From Erythrophleum ivorense (lineage: Eukaryota > Streptophyta > Magnoliopsida > Fabales > Fabaceae): DNA of 64,000 nt. The notes under the pieces were generated by a model, which had not been told where the DNA came from, made no database searches, and saw only the letters and a list, made by a program, of their open reading frames with translations. The stretch is from assembly GCA_026724425.1 (NCBI GenBank), contig JAIUCV010000004.1:4102001-4166000 (forward strand), given 5' to 3'. A program made the translations under genes and the position numbers. Shown here piece by piece: positions 1 through 11,452 of this stretch; within the stretch, counting starts at the first letter, position 1; each line of letters begins with the position of its first letter.

Positions 1-437
1 AAATTAAAATTTGTGTTGGACAGAGGTAAAACTCGCCGCGGCGCGAATATATTGCGGCGAGGCGAGAATTCTGGGAGTCGAGTAGAAGTTCCAGGAAGCA
101 TTTCCGCCGCAGCGCCACATAGGTTGGCCGCGGCGAAGGTCCAACTCGCCGCGGCGAGATTTGTGAAATTAGGAGAATGATACAAGATTACATGCCGGGA
201 GGTTATTGAGTGTTGAAACTAACGGATGGTTGAATCATGAGCCTCTTATGGTAGTAAGATTTCTTTTATGCACATTTTATTTTGTTGAGGTGGCATGGTG
301 ACGACCCTAACATCAAGGTTCAAATTCCCTTACATTTTCGTAATGCGGTAAAATATAATGACCTCAAACCTTGATCATTATCTAATAAACCTTGTATTTA
401 GCTATAATTACAATGATTAGAAGATAGGGTTGTCACA
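1..437 (-). mobile_element. Long LTR fragment, cut by window edge
   Basis: Read on the minus strand, this begins TGTGACAACCCTATCTTC at 437 and aligns with the start of the solo LTR at 14605 (TGTGACGACCCTAACTTC). Further in, both share the GC-rich block with palindromic CGCCGCGGCG motifs and a conserved stretch around 60-135 (14990-15040 in the other copy). The terminal TG at 437 marks the LTR edge; the rest runs off the window at base 1. It lies directly against the copia remnant that starts near 438. No coding capacity is seen. I infer a second, inverted member of the same long-LTR family. Confidence 0.75.
32..158. repeat. CGCCGCGGCG palindrome cluster
   Basis: The LTR fragment contains the perfect 14-bp palindrome CTCGCCGCGGCGAG at 145-158 and a near copy CTCGCCGCGGCG at 32-43, with related GC-rich half-palindromes between them (for example around 110-135). 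These are islands of CpG in otherwise AT-rich DNA. The arms CTCGC/GCGAG recur in other LTR families of the window with a different centre. Confidence 0.85.
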
Positions 438-513
438 CGATTAGTAATTCTGTGCTTAATATGATGAATCAGAGTTAGATTAAATGTGGGATTCATTTAT
501 CTCTGATCTCAAA

Positions 514-1588
514 ATGGCAAGTAAGAATATCATAGCTGAGCTGAACAAGAGGGAAAAACTGAATGGGGATAACTAGGATGTTTGGCATCACAAAGTTTCC
601 TATATTCTGGAGGAACAGGATGCCCTAGAACGTTTAACAAATGCTATGGAGGAACCTGAGTCAAGAAATACTACCAAGCACAGGAGAGATCAAGAGGTTT
701 ATAAAGCCTAGAAAAAAATAGCATTGCACGAATCATTTTACTGAGTGCAATGGCAAATGATCTCATGTGTGTATATGAGAAATATGACACTGCTTGAGAC
801 ATGTGGACAGCTCTGAAGGATAAGTTTGAAGGCACTTCTGTTACCAGACTGAGAAGGCTCACTATCAAATTTGACACCTACAAGCTGCGTTCAAACACAT
901 CCATGAAGCAGCACCTCCGTGAGATGTCAAATATGACAAGAGAGCTAAAATCTGATAGGCATGAGCTATTTGATGAGCAACAGGTGCAAGCAGTGATAAG
1001 ATCACTTCCTTTTAGTTGGGAGCACATAAAGGTGAATCTGACTCACAATGAGAACATCACCAAGTATGATGATGTGGTGAAGCACTTGGAACTTAAAGCT
1101 GATCGTCTGGAGGCTTATAAGTCAGCCAGACAAGCATACCTGGCAGAGGAAGCAGGTCCCTATAACTCTAAGCTCATATTCAAGAAGGGCAAGAGATTCC
1201 AAAAGAAAGGCAAAGGTAGGAAGAATGGCCCTAACTTTAAGAAGGACAAGAAGTCTTTCAAGAAGAAGGGGAAGAAAGGCAAAAAGAAGATTGATCTTTC
1301 CAAAATCAAATGTTATACCTGTCAGAAGATGGATCATTTTGCTCGGGACTGTGCTGAGCAAGATAAGGTAATACTGGAACCTTATAGTGTGCATTATTCT
1401 TATGTATCCAGTAATGTTTTTCTAACAGAATGTCATTCTTCTTCTTGGATAATTGATTCAAGTGCCACAGACCATGTGAACAAGGATCAAGGATCCTTCG
1501 TGGAATACCGTCGGGTGCCACGTTATAGCAGGTGGCTATTTGTAGGCAACAATGCGAAGATTGAGGTTAAAGGCATTGGAAAGTTGTG
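514..1588 (+). pseudogene. Copia gag-protease pseudogene
   Basis: The ATG at 514 begins a copia Gag (UBN2-type) that runs with in-frame stops (near 574, 708 and 795) and one early frame change into a clean stretch from about 801. A lysine-rich segment (about 1180-1300) precedes a CCHC zinc knuckle (CYTCQKMDHFARDC, about 1312-1353), then a protease start WIIDSSATDHV, where the active-site DSG reads DSS. The frame ends at a stop at 1587-1589, just past a fusion with RT sequence. At least two of the stops fall at positions where relatives carry tryptophan. In a live element Gag packages RNA and the protease matures the polyprotein; this copy cannot do either. Confidence 0.85.
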
Positions 1589-2137
1589 AAGAGGATCTTG
1601 AGATATTTGAAGGGCACAGTTGATTATTCACTGTGTTATCAAGGGAAAGTCTTATGCTTAGTAGGATACTCCGATGCAGATTGGGGTAAAGACTTGGATA
1701 AGAGAAAATCAACATTAGGATATTTTTTTTTATTAAATAATGGAGCCATATCCTGGTGTAGTAAGAAGCAGACCTGCATTGCTTTGTCAACAATGGAAGT
1801 TGAGTTCGTGGCATGTTCTGCAGCTGTACAATAGGCTATATGGCTAAAGAGATTTCTAGAACATTTAGGGATCAGTGGTGAAAAACTGAACCCTATTGTG
1901 GTGAACTATGACAGTCAAGCAACCATAGCTTATACTAAGGACCCTAAATACCATGGAAAAACTAAGCACATTGGCACAAAGTATAATTTTATAAGAAAGG
2001 CAATAGCACAGAAGAGTGTCAATGTATAATATATACCTACGCGTAAAATGATAGCAGATCCCCTAACTAAGCCGATACCTAGAGATGTATATGTTGAACA
2101 TGTAAAATCGCTTGGTTGCGTAGGATATAATGTAATG
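1583..2137 (+). pseudogene. Copia RT tail and RNase H pseudogene
   Basis: The frame opens VKRILRYLKGT, the conserved end of copia reverse transcriptase, and continues through the RNase H core GYSDADWGKDLDKRKSTLGY, SWCSKKQ, ALSTMEVEFVA, and the tail TKHI and ADPLTKP. Stops interrupt it after SAAVQ (about 1831) and before YIPTRKM (about 2028). It abuts the protease fragment with no integrase or RT fingers/palm between, so several kilobases of pol were deleted. RNase H would remove template RNA during reverse transcription. Confidence 0.88.
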
Positions 2138-3203
2138 ATTGTTTGTAGTATATTTATTTTATTGAAAATAAGTATGTGCAAGTATACAATGTTAAGTATG
2201 TCGTACAGGTAGATAAGGTTGACTCTCTCACATGAGTAACCGCCTTTGACACTCAAGTGGAGTAGGCAAAGATGAGACATTTGTATTCATCAGTAAAGCA
2301 GCAAGAATGCTGATATGGTAGAGAAGAAATACAAACTGTATATCGCCTCGACATAGGGTAGAGATGAGATCCAAGCAACTACCAATAAAAAGGATTGAAT
2401 TATGGATTCCCACCATCCATAATACCTGTGGCCAGACCAGAATTCTCCAATATTTGATGTCAAGAGATGTGAGGTGAGTGGGAGGATTCATGTTAGGTAC
2501 TGTGTGTATTTGAACTAAAATCTGTACAATGTTATAACAAATAAAATTGACATACGCTTTTATAAAAGAAGAGAAACACCGTAACATGTGATTCATATCA
2601 CATGTGCCTTAAATCCGCAAATGGGAAGCAAGTGAAAGATCCCTACTTCATTGCTGTGTAAGTCCCAGAAAGGATAAAAACCTTTCAACGGTGCCCTTAT
2701 AACTTTGACAGTATTATGGAGAAATGATTCAGTGATTGCTACTTTAGCATACATTCTAATGTCATGATAATTTAGCCTAAAGGTCTTATGCTAGGAAAGT
2801 AGCTGTTTCAAATCAAAATGATACATGGGCAAAAGGAAGATTACCAAAATATACACGCCTATGCTAGTGTCTAAGACATGTCTGTTATAAAATCATTTTG
2901 TTAACATTATAAGTGTGGACACTATGCATGCGAAGAAAGACAATCTGAGTTTAAAAGAAACTCGAGAGCGATTAGATTTGTTAAAAGAATATAGTGTATA
3001 TGGGTCAATCTAGGGCATTTGAAGCACAATATAAATATGTGATAAAAACAAGATGAAGGGTCGATCTATATTGGTCTTGTAAAACGGATTTCTAGTACGA
3101 GAACACCCACATGAAGACGTCATGCCCACGTGATCACAGTAGAGCACTAAGTATGAAAATAGGAAGAAAGATAATTGTTAAACCATCAAGTGTGAGTGGG
3201 AGA

Positions 3204-3560
3204 TGTTAGGAAATGACTAATCCACCTTTGATGGTGGAGGTTAATAGGGGTAAAGGGAGTCATTTTGTTTTTTCAAAAAGTTACAATTCTCTCCGTTGAG
3301 ATATACTCCCTCCCGCCCCCCAATGTAGAAGGTGATATACCCACAAGAAAAAACTTCCTCCAATTTTTTCTCTTTGCATATTTTCTTTTTTTCTCCTTAA
3401 CCAGTGCATCTACCGTGAACTCATCAGAAGTCTGAGTGATATTTGTATGCCGTGTGACTCTCTGTAAACTTTGATCATCAATACAAGTATGTTTCCTCCT
3501 CTGTTTCTTCTCTGATTTTATCATACAACACAGAATCTGCAACCCTTTTTCCTCACAAGA
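3204..3560 (+). mobile_element. Probable 3' LTR of the copia remnant
   Basis: A polypurine tract (GTGAGTGGGAGA, ending about 3202) is followed directly by TGTTAGGAAATG, the usual arrangement at the start of a copia 3' LTR. The sequence downstream has the pyrimidine-rich look of a leader. Without the 5' partner I cannot fix the right boundary or a target duplication; 3560 is an estimate. Confidence 0.5.
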
Positions 3561-3945
3561 AAGGGACTCACTTCAAGATTGACATTCACTACGTGACTAG
3601 CTGGCTAGAAGAAGAATATAGAAAAGTTTACGGGGTTGATTAATAGATTTTACAACTCCGATGGCTCTTAATGCTTCGGAGTTTCCAAGAGAAGCGTATG
3701 TACATGTAAATTATAGAGATCTTGATTTGGGGACGAACCATTTCTTCAGAAAAACTTCATTAGGTTGATCCACATAACTTCTTTAGGCATTGCCAGTACA
3801 GTAATTAAAAGGTTAGATCAATATAATATAGCCAGTCTCTTTAATAAGTTTACAAGTTGAATGAAGGGTTAATTGAAGAAGAATAAGGAATCTTATAATT
3901 CTATTTTGTCTTAACTACTGTTGATGGGATTAATTTACATTGTAG

Positions 3946-4262
3946 TCACAATGATAGAAAATTTAAGAGCATTAAAGAAACAGGGTAAATAAGCTTAAAT
4001 CCAGCCAGTTTTTTCTTTTTAAACAATTCAGGAAAGCTTTCTGTCATAACATTAAGGAGTCTTTTGGAGTCACCCTGGAACAGAGCATTGTACGAGGTTC
4101 TCACAGCTTCTTTCCAACCGTCGAAGTCAAATTCTGTCAAATGCAAAGTGTTGTGGAGCACCTCCGGTGCAGACATCAAGTGTATATGAGCTGTGATAGT
4201 TAAACCTTTATACATGGCAAAGATTATTGTAGTTCAGTCTTGCCGATGCCACGTTTGTACTC
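3946..4262 (-). pseudogene. Unidentified coding-like fragment
   Basis: On the minus strand an open stretch from about 4215 to 3946 encodes roughly 89 residues of balanced, non-repetitive composition (for example LTEFDFDGWKEAVRTSYNAL and VMTESFPELFKKKK). Upstream the frame is interrupted. Composition is more protein-like than neighbouring AT-rich DNA, and the flank at 4320-4450 is simple AT sequence. I do not recognise the family. It may be an exon or decayed gene fragment; it has no gene context here. Confidence 0.25.
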
Positions 4263-4853
4263 CGCTTATCAACTCGGCTTCAATATAATGGTATTATAAC
4301 AGATCTTAATGACAAAGATTAAATTGAAAACGACAATAAAATACAATAAATTATTTTAAAAACATAAATTATAGAGATAAAATTAAAAAATTGAAAAATA
4401 TATAAGGAAAAAAATGTATAATATTTAAAAAAACTTACATGCTGCCATATTGCTTATTTTTTTTTTGACATTATTTTGCCTTATTAGTTTAAAACCCCAA
4501 TCACTTTCACTTTAATTTTTAAAGGGATATATTTAATCTGTATAGCACCCCACCCCGACCATGAAGCTGTGCGTGATTGTAGCAAATGATATATTTCAGC
4601 AGACCAAATCGGCGAGATTGTTGCTTCTTGGTGTTCTCTTGCTTCAAAAGCATTCATGAGGCGTTGGGTTTTGTTCTGTCTCGTTTTTCATCAATCATCT
4701 AAACTTGATTAGATGGCGGGTCGATGGGCATCCTGTGAGGCGATGGGTTTTGTTCTGTCTCTTTTTTGTCTTTTGCGCAGGCTCTCCCTTTTTTCGCAAC
4801 AGCCGAACATATGATATATAAGTAAACCAGCGCGTCGTTACGCGTTTCTTACA

Positions 4854-4866
4854 CCCCCCCCCCCCC
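4854..4866. repeat. Poly-C tract (13 C)
   Basis: A run of 13 cytosines stands in AT-rich DNA, just after a short stretch unusually rich in CpG (CGCGTCGTTACGCG, about 4831-4844). Confidence 0.9.
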
Positions 4867-5320
4867 TCTTTCTCTTTTCCTGCAAATGTTAAAACAGATT
4901 CATAATTTGCATAGCAGCTGAGTACACTGAAATTGGAAAATGGTGAGGAGCATCAGCAGGTTGATATGGATGAATAATTTGTAGAGAAGAGGGTGGTTTT
5001 GTAAACCCAAGACTACGGAGGGACTGAAACAAATACAGATCATGACCCAAAAATCCTCCAGGGTTTAACTCCAAAATCTACTTGTTATTGTTTTATCCCT
5101 AAGATTGTTATGGTGTTCTATTACCCAAAGAAAAAAAGGTCATATTATGTAATTTGAGTAATTGTTATATCAAATGCTAAAGGTTACTAGTTCACTGCAA
5201 AAAGACAATATTGAATTGTATTTAAAAATCCCAAGTGCCAAACAAGCAAGAATAAACAGTTGATTAGTAATTGCCTCATTATAGGTGCAGCTTACTTTCT
5301 GTAGTGGCTGGAGATGTTGA

Positions 5321-5489
5321 CACCATTCTTTTATATATATATATATAATAGATCAATTGTGCATCCAATTTCATTACACTTTTGACTTTGGAGATGGTGA
5401 CACCATTCTTTTGTATATATATATAGAAGAGATCAATTCTTATATATATATATATATATATATGTCCAATTTCATCTCACTCTGATTTA
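5321..5489. repeat. Tandem duplication containing TA microsatellites
   Basis: Two adjacent copies start GAGATG(T/G)TGACACCATTCTTTT at 5321 and 5391. Each runs through a (TA)n tract, the motif AGATCAATT and a CCAATTTCAT block. The second copy carries the longer TA run (about 5440-5463). The duplication sits immediately upstream of the PPR fragment. Confidence 0.8.
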
Positions 5490-5496
5490 ACGTGCA

Positions 5497-5650
5497 GGAG
5501 CGGCCTTTCAATTGTGGAATGCTTTAACAAACGGTTTTGCAACTAATGGTCGTCCAAAGGATGCTTTGGAGGTTTTTGCAGTGATGATAGCTAACCAAAG
5601 TACAATTTTTTCCAGATGAGGAGGACCGGATCATAGTTTTGCATGTAATA
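5497..5650 (+). pseudogene. PPR (pentatricopeptide repeat) gene fragment
   Basis: One frame reads WNALTNGFATNGRPKDALEVF and, after a frameshift near 5605, continues FFPDEEDRIIVL. This matches the consensus of a plant PPR repeat (WNALI-GFA-NG--KEAL-LF ... F-PDE-T---VL). Only about one repeat survives, with a frameshift and nearby stops, so it is a relic. PPR proteins bind organellar RNA; this fragment would not. The rest of the gene is not in the window. Confidence 0.6.
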
Positions 5651-7866
5651 CAAGTAAAATGAACCTGTTAGACTCAGGCTAATCCAATATAAGTCAAATA
5701 GAAGCCAAATAAAGCCAATTCGAAGTTGTACATTTAGAGATTGTATCTTCTCCCCAAATACAGAATACAAATGTTCTATATCTATCAGCTTTCTTGATTT
5801 CTAAGCTTTGTAATATCATCATAGATGTCTGGTACTCCCAATGACTAAACAAGATGACCATGCTGTGCTTATATTACAAAATATGATTTAATGAGTTAAA
5901 ATTCACAACATTAACTTTAACCACAAATTGAGCAATAGAAGATGATTTAATTCGTACGTTAATTAAGTAATATTACCAACAACAAGCTATTGAAGCTAAA
6001 TTGACTTTCATGGGTTTGAGGGTGCTTATAAATTGCTGGAGTTATTAAATATGATATTTCAGATTGCACTTAATTTGAAGCTTCATTGTTCTACAACTAA
6101 AAGCGGAAAATTTTGAGTTTTGCAATTAAAGGAGCGAAGTTCACATGCCATAGAGGGACGGATGGCACATTAATCTCCCTTGAAGCTTCAAATGGACAAG
6201 ATGCAGTGAACTACCTCTTCATCAGCTTTGGAGTAAAAAGAACGTTGACATTTTGGTACACAGTGTATGTTGAGGGCTTAGCTTCTTGATGTTTCCTTTT
6301 AAGAAGTAATAACTGCTTGTATAATATAGTTATTGTTTTTCATATTTTAAAATTTTGTAGCCTGTTTGACCAACTCAAATCTTGGTTTATACTTCTCTCA
6401 ATCTTATGCCAGTATTAATGAAAAGAATTTTAATAACCAATTAAAGCTATTGCGACCTTGTGAGAGTATTTTCTGTTGTGAATTTCATGCTTGAGGTTCA
6501 AAAATTGGAATAGTTATGAGATATTAAAATTGTTCTTACTAACTATTAATTTTTTTATGTGTTAATGTTAAATGCTGCATACATACTAAAGACAACTTTT
6601 TAAATTCAAATAAATTAAATATAATTTTTAACCAAAAATTGAGAAATGATCAAATTGATAAATTAAAATAACAAAGTGCAACAAGTAGAAAACTTGGTTA
6701 AAATTAGTTGTACTGTGGAAGAAATAAAAAAAAAATCTTTTACATGTTATAAATAGTAGCGTTGAGTCTGGTTCATCATCCACAACATAATTCGTGCTAT
6801 GATATGGCATGAGCCCCACACTTTATCCATGTATGCGTCATGATGTATTTTAAAATCTTTTGACTTAAAGTGTTTATTGTAATTTAGAGTAGGATCACCA
6901 CTTTTTGCATAGCTTACTTTAGAAAAAATTATGTTTTAAAATGTTAGAAACTTAGGGCAAAGCCCTCTTCATTGTATTATAAGTTATTGACTAGAAATAG
7001 ACTGTTGTACAAAATGGGAGATAGTCTAATATTTAGGGGAGACTTTGTCAATTTTTTTAAAAAATATTTGAATGGTAAATTAAAGTATTTTAGATATTTG
7101 GCATGTATATATATAGGTGTTGCTTTTTGGAATACGAGTACTCATATGCAAATATATGTAGCACAACAGTAATAAAATAATGAATAGAGTATTGTACTAC
7201 AATGATTTGTTGTCACAAATTTGTCAAAAACAAAAATTCTCATTTTAACTTAAATTAAGTAAATTAATTTCAAGTAGGTGTGTTTGAAAGGTAATTTAAA
7301 GCTATTTGCTATGCACAATTAGACAAAAAAAAAACTAAATTTATATTATTACACAATTAGAGAAATTTAAAATTATTAATTCCTTAAGTATTTAATGAGA
7401 CTCAATTTAACCTTTTTTACCTTACTCTTAATGGTAATATATGTTACTTAAGGACTCAATTTTACCAATTCCAAATCATTAGCAGGCATATTTCTCATAA
7501 TTAATTTCACAATTTCTTATGAAATCAACTATGCAAAATACAAGTGCAACCTTTAATTTAATTATGTGAGACTAATAAATATGTTCTTATTCCATTAACA
7601 AAACTATCCACCCATCATATCAAACATCAAGTACTCATATAACTAAACCCCAGTCCTAATTTCATATCCTTTTTCCAAGTTCACTAAAATACTTAAATCA
7701 TATAAGTTGGTGGCCAAACAATCTAAAAGCATGAAACATAGGGTTGAATCAACGTATATATTACACATTAGTAGTAAGGCAAGATAGAAAAACAAGTTTT
7801 AATCCATACAAAAGTTTATAATAATCTTAAATTAAAGAATTTAGTTACTAATTAAAAGAAAATCCA
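5651..7866. other. Intergenic AT-rich DNA, nothing recognised
   Basis: AT-rich sequence with short chance ORFs, poly-A/T runs and no domain, RNA gene, LTR boundary or terminal inverted repeat that I can support. Confidence 0.6.
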
Positions 7867-8290
7867 TCAACAAACTATAGCAAACATTAGTAAAATTAAG
7901 GAAATACAAATAAAAGAAAAGAAATAAAAAAAATTAGTGATGATGCTAGTCTTCTCTTCAATTCCTAGCTTCCCTTGCCTCCAAAAATGCTCCAAAGCTC
8001 TGCTTTTTGCCTTTTGCCAACCGAGAAGGACGACTCCAAATGAAAATAGGGGAATAAAAAAGCCACAAGACCTAGCAAAAATTGGGAGTTTAAAGCGTTG
8101 CATTTCCACTTCCGGCACATGATGCGCCGCGAGGCTATTAGTTCTATTTGAACAAGAAAAATTTAGCATACGGCGTTGCAATGCCTTTGGTTCTGGCCGA
8201 CTATTTTCAGCATCATTTTCATGTCGAAGTTCTAGGGTTTTTAATGATCTTGTTCCAAAATGACTTTGACTTTGACTTTTAAGTATTTAT
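7867..8290 (-). other. Open stretch of about 140 codons, function unknown
   Basis: On the minus strand one frame is open from about 8290 to a stop at 7867. The middle is moderately GC-rich (about 7960-8130) and protein-like, with a hydrophobic segment FFIPLFSFGVVLLG and a second hydrophobic run near the C-terminus. No in-frame ATG lies near the upstream end; the first is an internal Met (about 8169). I do not recognise it. It could be an exon, part of a decayed gene or chance. Confidence 0.2.
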
Positions 8291-10196
8291 ACCCTACAAA
8301 AAGAGCAAATTATGATCAATTCTTAGTTAAATTAAAAATTGTCATCTATAATATGAATACTTGAATACAGAGCTATATATATGAACTATGCATGCTTTTC
8401 TTAAAATGAGATGTTTGTTCTTTATAGTCAAACAACTAAGCACCTAATTCCTGATAAAAATGTACAAAATAATATAAATAAATAGGAGTTAACAATAAAT
8501 ATATGGCTCAATTTGCGGTTTAACGGAATGAGAGATTAATCTCATGTTTTGAGGCGGTCAATCTTCCCGGCAAGGGGTGTGACATTTCCTATCCTAACAA
8601 ATGGATTAATTACATACTTTATTTTTCACTTACTCTGTTTTTTTTAAACTATATTAGATGTTGAAGAAAACATATCTATAATGTTAAAAGAATACGTATA
8701 TTAACCTACTTAATTTACACATTAATTTAACATGTAAATTTCATTATTAAGTAACATATTGTTTTAAGCATTACGTGCATGCGCATTACACCGGTTCAAA
8801 TATTAGTATACACCAATACCCTAATTTAAAATTGTTGATTAACTTTTAGATGGAAATTGAACATTTCTGTTTAATAATCAATATTACTATTAAATGATCA
8901 CCTCTATTAACACAAGCACCAATCAGTTTTAACACATTAATTTATTTTCTTGAATTTGACTGAATCCAGGGTAAAGATAGGTAGTTGCTAGCTAAAATAT
9001 CAACTGTCATTCGTACGCTGGTCAGATAAGAGCCCGAGGCCCCAGGCAATACCGGCAATTCAAATGGTCAACCATCTTATTTTACCAAACAAAGACGCAA
9101 TCAGTTTTCTTTTCTTCTAATATATAATGCAAGTGATAATATCGGGGTCCATCCACGTGTCACGCTTAAAGATTATCAATATGCGGCAACCAAAAATAAA
9201 AAAAAATTATCCTTCAAAATTAATTATTATTTAATTTAAAATAATTATTATTGAGTTTATCAACAAATAATTGAATCTACTAATAAAGACCTTTAAAAAT
9301 AATTTTTTTTTATTTTTGGATCTTTAAATATAATTTTTTTAAAATAAAAATATGATTTTGAGCAAATCAAATAAAGTGCCGCCGAAAGGACTCATCCGAT
9401 GTTATGACCGGTTTATTACAAAGAATAAACAGGGAACGAATAAATAATGAAATAAAAAAATAATTTTAAAAATAAAAATAATTATTATATTTTTTGAAAA
9501 TCTACTAAATGATAATTATAAAAATATAAGAAATATTACATGAAAAATTAAGAAAAAAAAAAAGAATTCCCTATCGACGTATCAAACGGGCTATATTTTT
9601 TGGTGTAGCCATTCATATTTGGTCTACCGTCAAACGATCTTATGATTGACAAGAAACACTCAGTCACATCACACACATCAAGCTAGCTGGCAAGGTAATT
9701 CACCGTGATAATTAAGAATTATGACTAAGTATATTATGTGGAGATGTTTAAATTATATAATTTTTTATTATAAAAAATATATAAATTTTTTAGAACTAAA
9801 ATATAATTAAAAAATTTTTTAAAAATTTTATTTTAATATTATTTATTTTGAATTAAAAATTAAAAATTTATTTTACTTTAAATTTAAAAAATTAATTATT
9901 TTTATATTGTCCAAATATATGTTTAATATTTATTATATTATATAAATAATATATAAATATATTTTAATTAAAAGATGTGTAATTATAATTTATCTTTTAT
10001 TATAGAAGAATTAATAGAATATATCTTTTAAGTTTAGAAGAAAAAAAATAAAATTTTAAAATAAAAGGAAGAGTAATATAATTTAGACATGTCAACGACG
10101 TTAAGAATGTAATTTTACTGTTATTGCTAATATTGCTATTGCCATTTTGTGCTTCTTTACTTGCTACATCTCCTTCACCAAACTACTTACAACCTC
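8291..10196. promoter_or_regulatory. Upstream region of the P450 gene, with a G-box
   Basis: About 2 kb of AT-rich DNA precedes the P450 gene. A perfect G-box CACGTG lies at 9154-9159 in the context ATCCACGTGTCACGC, a typical bHLH/bZIP site and a plausible input for a flavonoid gene, but 1.1 kb upstream. The stretch 9700-10080 is very AT-rich with short inverted repeats. No gene is seen. Confidence 0.4.
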
Positions 10197-10197
10197 T

Positions 10198-10217
10198 CCG
10201 TTGGTCTATATAAATAT
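10198..10217 (+). promoter_or_regulatory. Core promoter: TATA box with MYB-like site
   Basis: CTATATAAATA (from about 10206) lies 60-70 bp before the ATG at 10277, the right place for a plant TATA box with a short 5' UTR. CCGTTGG at 10198-10204 just upstream fits the MYB core (CNGTTR). MYB-bHLH control of flavonoid genes is established; this particular pairing is inference. Confidence 0.55.
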
Positions 10218-10276
10218 GCATACTCTATTGTTATTACTTCGCACACACAATTACCTTCACCCATCCACGTACCACC

Positions 10277-11401
10277 ATGGCTTCGCTAAACCTGTGTCTC
10301 CTCCAAGACCTCGCTATCGCCATTTTCATCTTCTTCACCACTCACTTCTTCTTCCGCTCCCTCCTCAGAGGCCGTCGCCGGAAGCTCCCTCCCGGGCCCA
10401 CTGGCTGGCCCATCTTGGGAGCCCTCCCGCTCCTGGGCTCCATGCCTCACGTAACCCTCGCCAAACTAGCTAAACAATATGGGCCCGTCATGTACCTCAA
10501 GATGGGCTCGACCAACATGGTCGTAGCCTCCAACCCTGACGCAGCTCGCGCGTTCCTCAAGACGCTTGACGTGAACTTCTCGAACCGGCCCCCGAACGCC
10601 GGAGCGACTCTCCTAGCCTACAACGCGCAGGACATGGTGTTCGCGGACTATGGCTCGAGGTGGAAGTTGCTTAGGAAGCTAAGCAACCTCCACATGCTGG
10701 GAGGGAAGGCTCTGGACGACTGGGCGCAGGTTCGAGACGTCGAGCTTGGCCACATGCTCCGAGCCATTTACGACGCTAGCAAGCAAGGCCAGATCATGGT
10801 GGTCCCTGAGATGCTAACCTATGCGATGGCTAATATGATAGGGCAAGTGATTCTGAGTCGGCGCGTGTTCGAGACGAAGGGATCGGAGAGTAATGAGTTC
10901 AAGGACATGGTAGTGGAACTCATGACCAGTGCTGGGTACTTCAACATTGGTGATTTTATACCTTTCCTCGGGTGGCTTGACCTGCAAGGGATAGAGCGTG
11001 GGATGAAGCACTTGCATAAGAAGTTCGATGTGTTGTTGACAAAGATGATTGAAGAGCATACGACGTCGTCTCAGAAGCGAAAGAGCAAGCCTGATTTCCT
11101 AGACGTTGTTATGACTTATAGCAGGGAAAACTCCGAGGGTGAGAGGCTTACAATGTCCAACATCAAGGCACTTCTGTTGGTATATTTCTCCTTCGTAATT
11201 ATCTCATAACTTACACCTTCCGTTAACTAATTAACAACCATACGACTATATATAATAACAAGAACACGTTTGTATTATGTTGATTAAGTGAAATCCATTA
11301 CACAATCTTCGCTTGCTAATTAAGAATATGTCAAACCCTAAACTCCAATTAACTTGGTTGCTAGAAAATATGTATGATTCACTCTCAACCTCCAAACATA
11401 A

Positions 11402-11452
<51 letters not shown>

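Larger units (their letters stand above)
438..3600 (+). mobile_element. Degenerate, internally deleted Ty1/copia element
   Basis: Gag with a zinc knuckle, a protease start, and then directly the end of reverse transcriptase with RNase H occur in copia order on the plus strand, but integrase and most of RT are missing. A long untranslated stretch (about 2140-3190) leads to a purine-rich tract and a TGTTAGG LTR start at 3204. No convincing 5' LTR is present; a weak primer-site-like ATCAGAG lies at 468-474. Multiple stops make it non-autonomous. Its right end is uncertain. Confidence 0.8.

Noticed and set aside
10147..10473. A 108-codon plus-strand ORF overlapping the start of the P450
   Set aside because: It is a frame shadow of exon 1 and its promoter; the P450 frame carries the conserved motifs.
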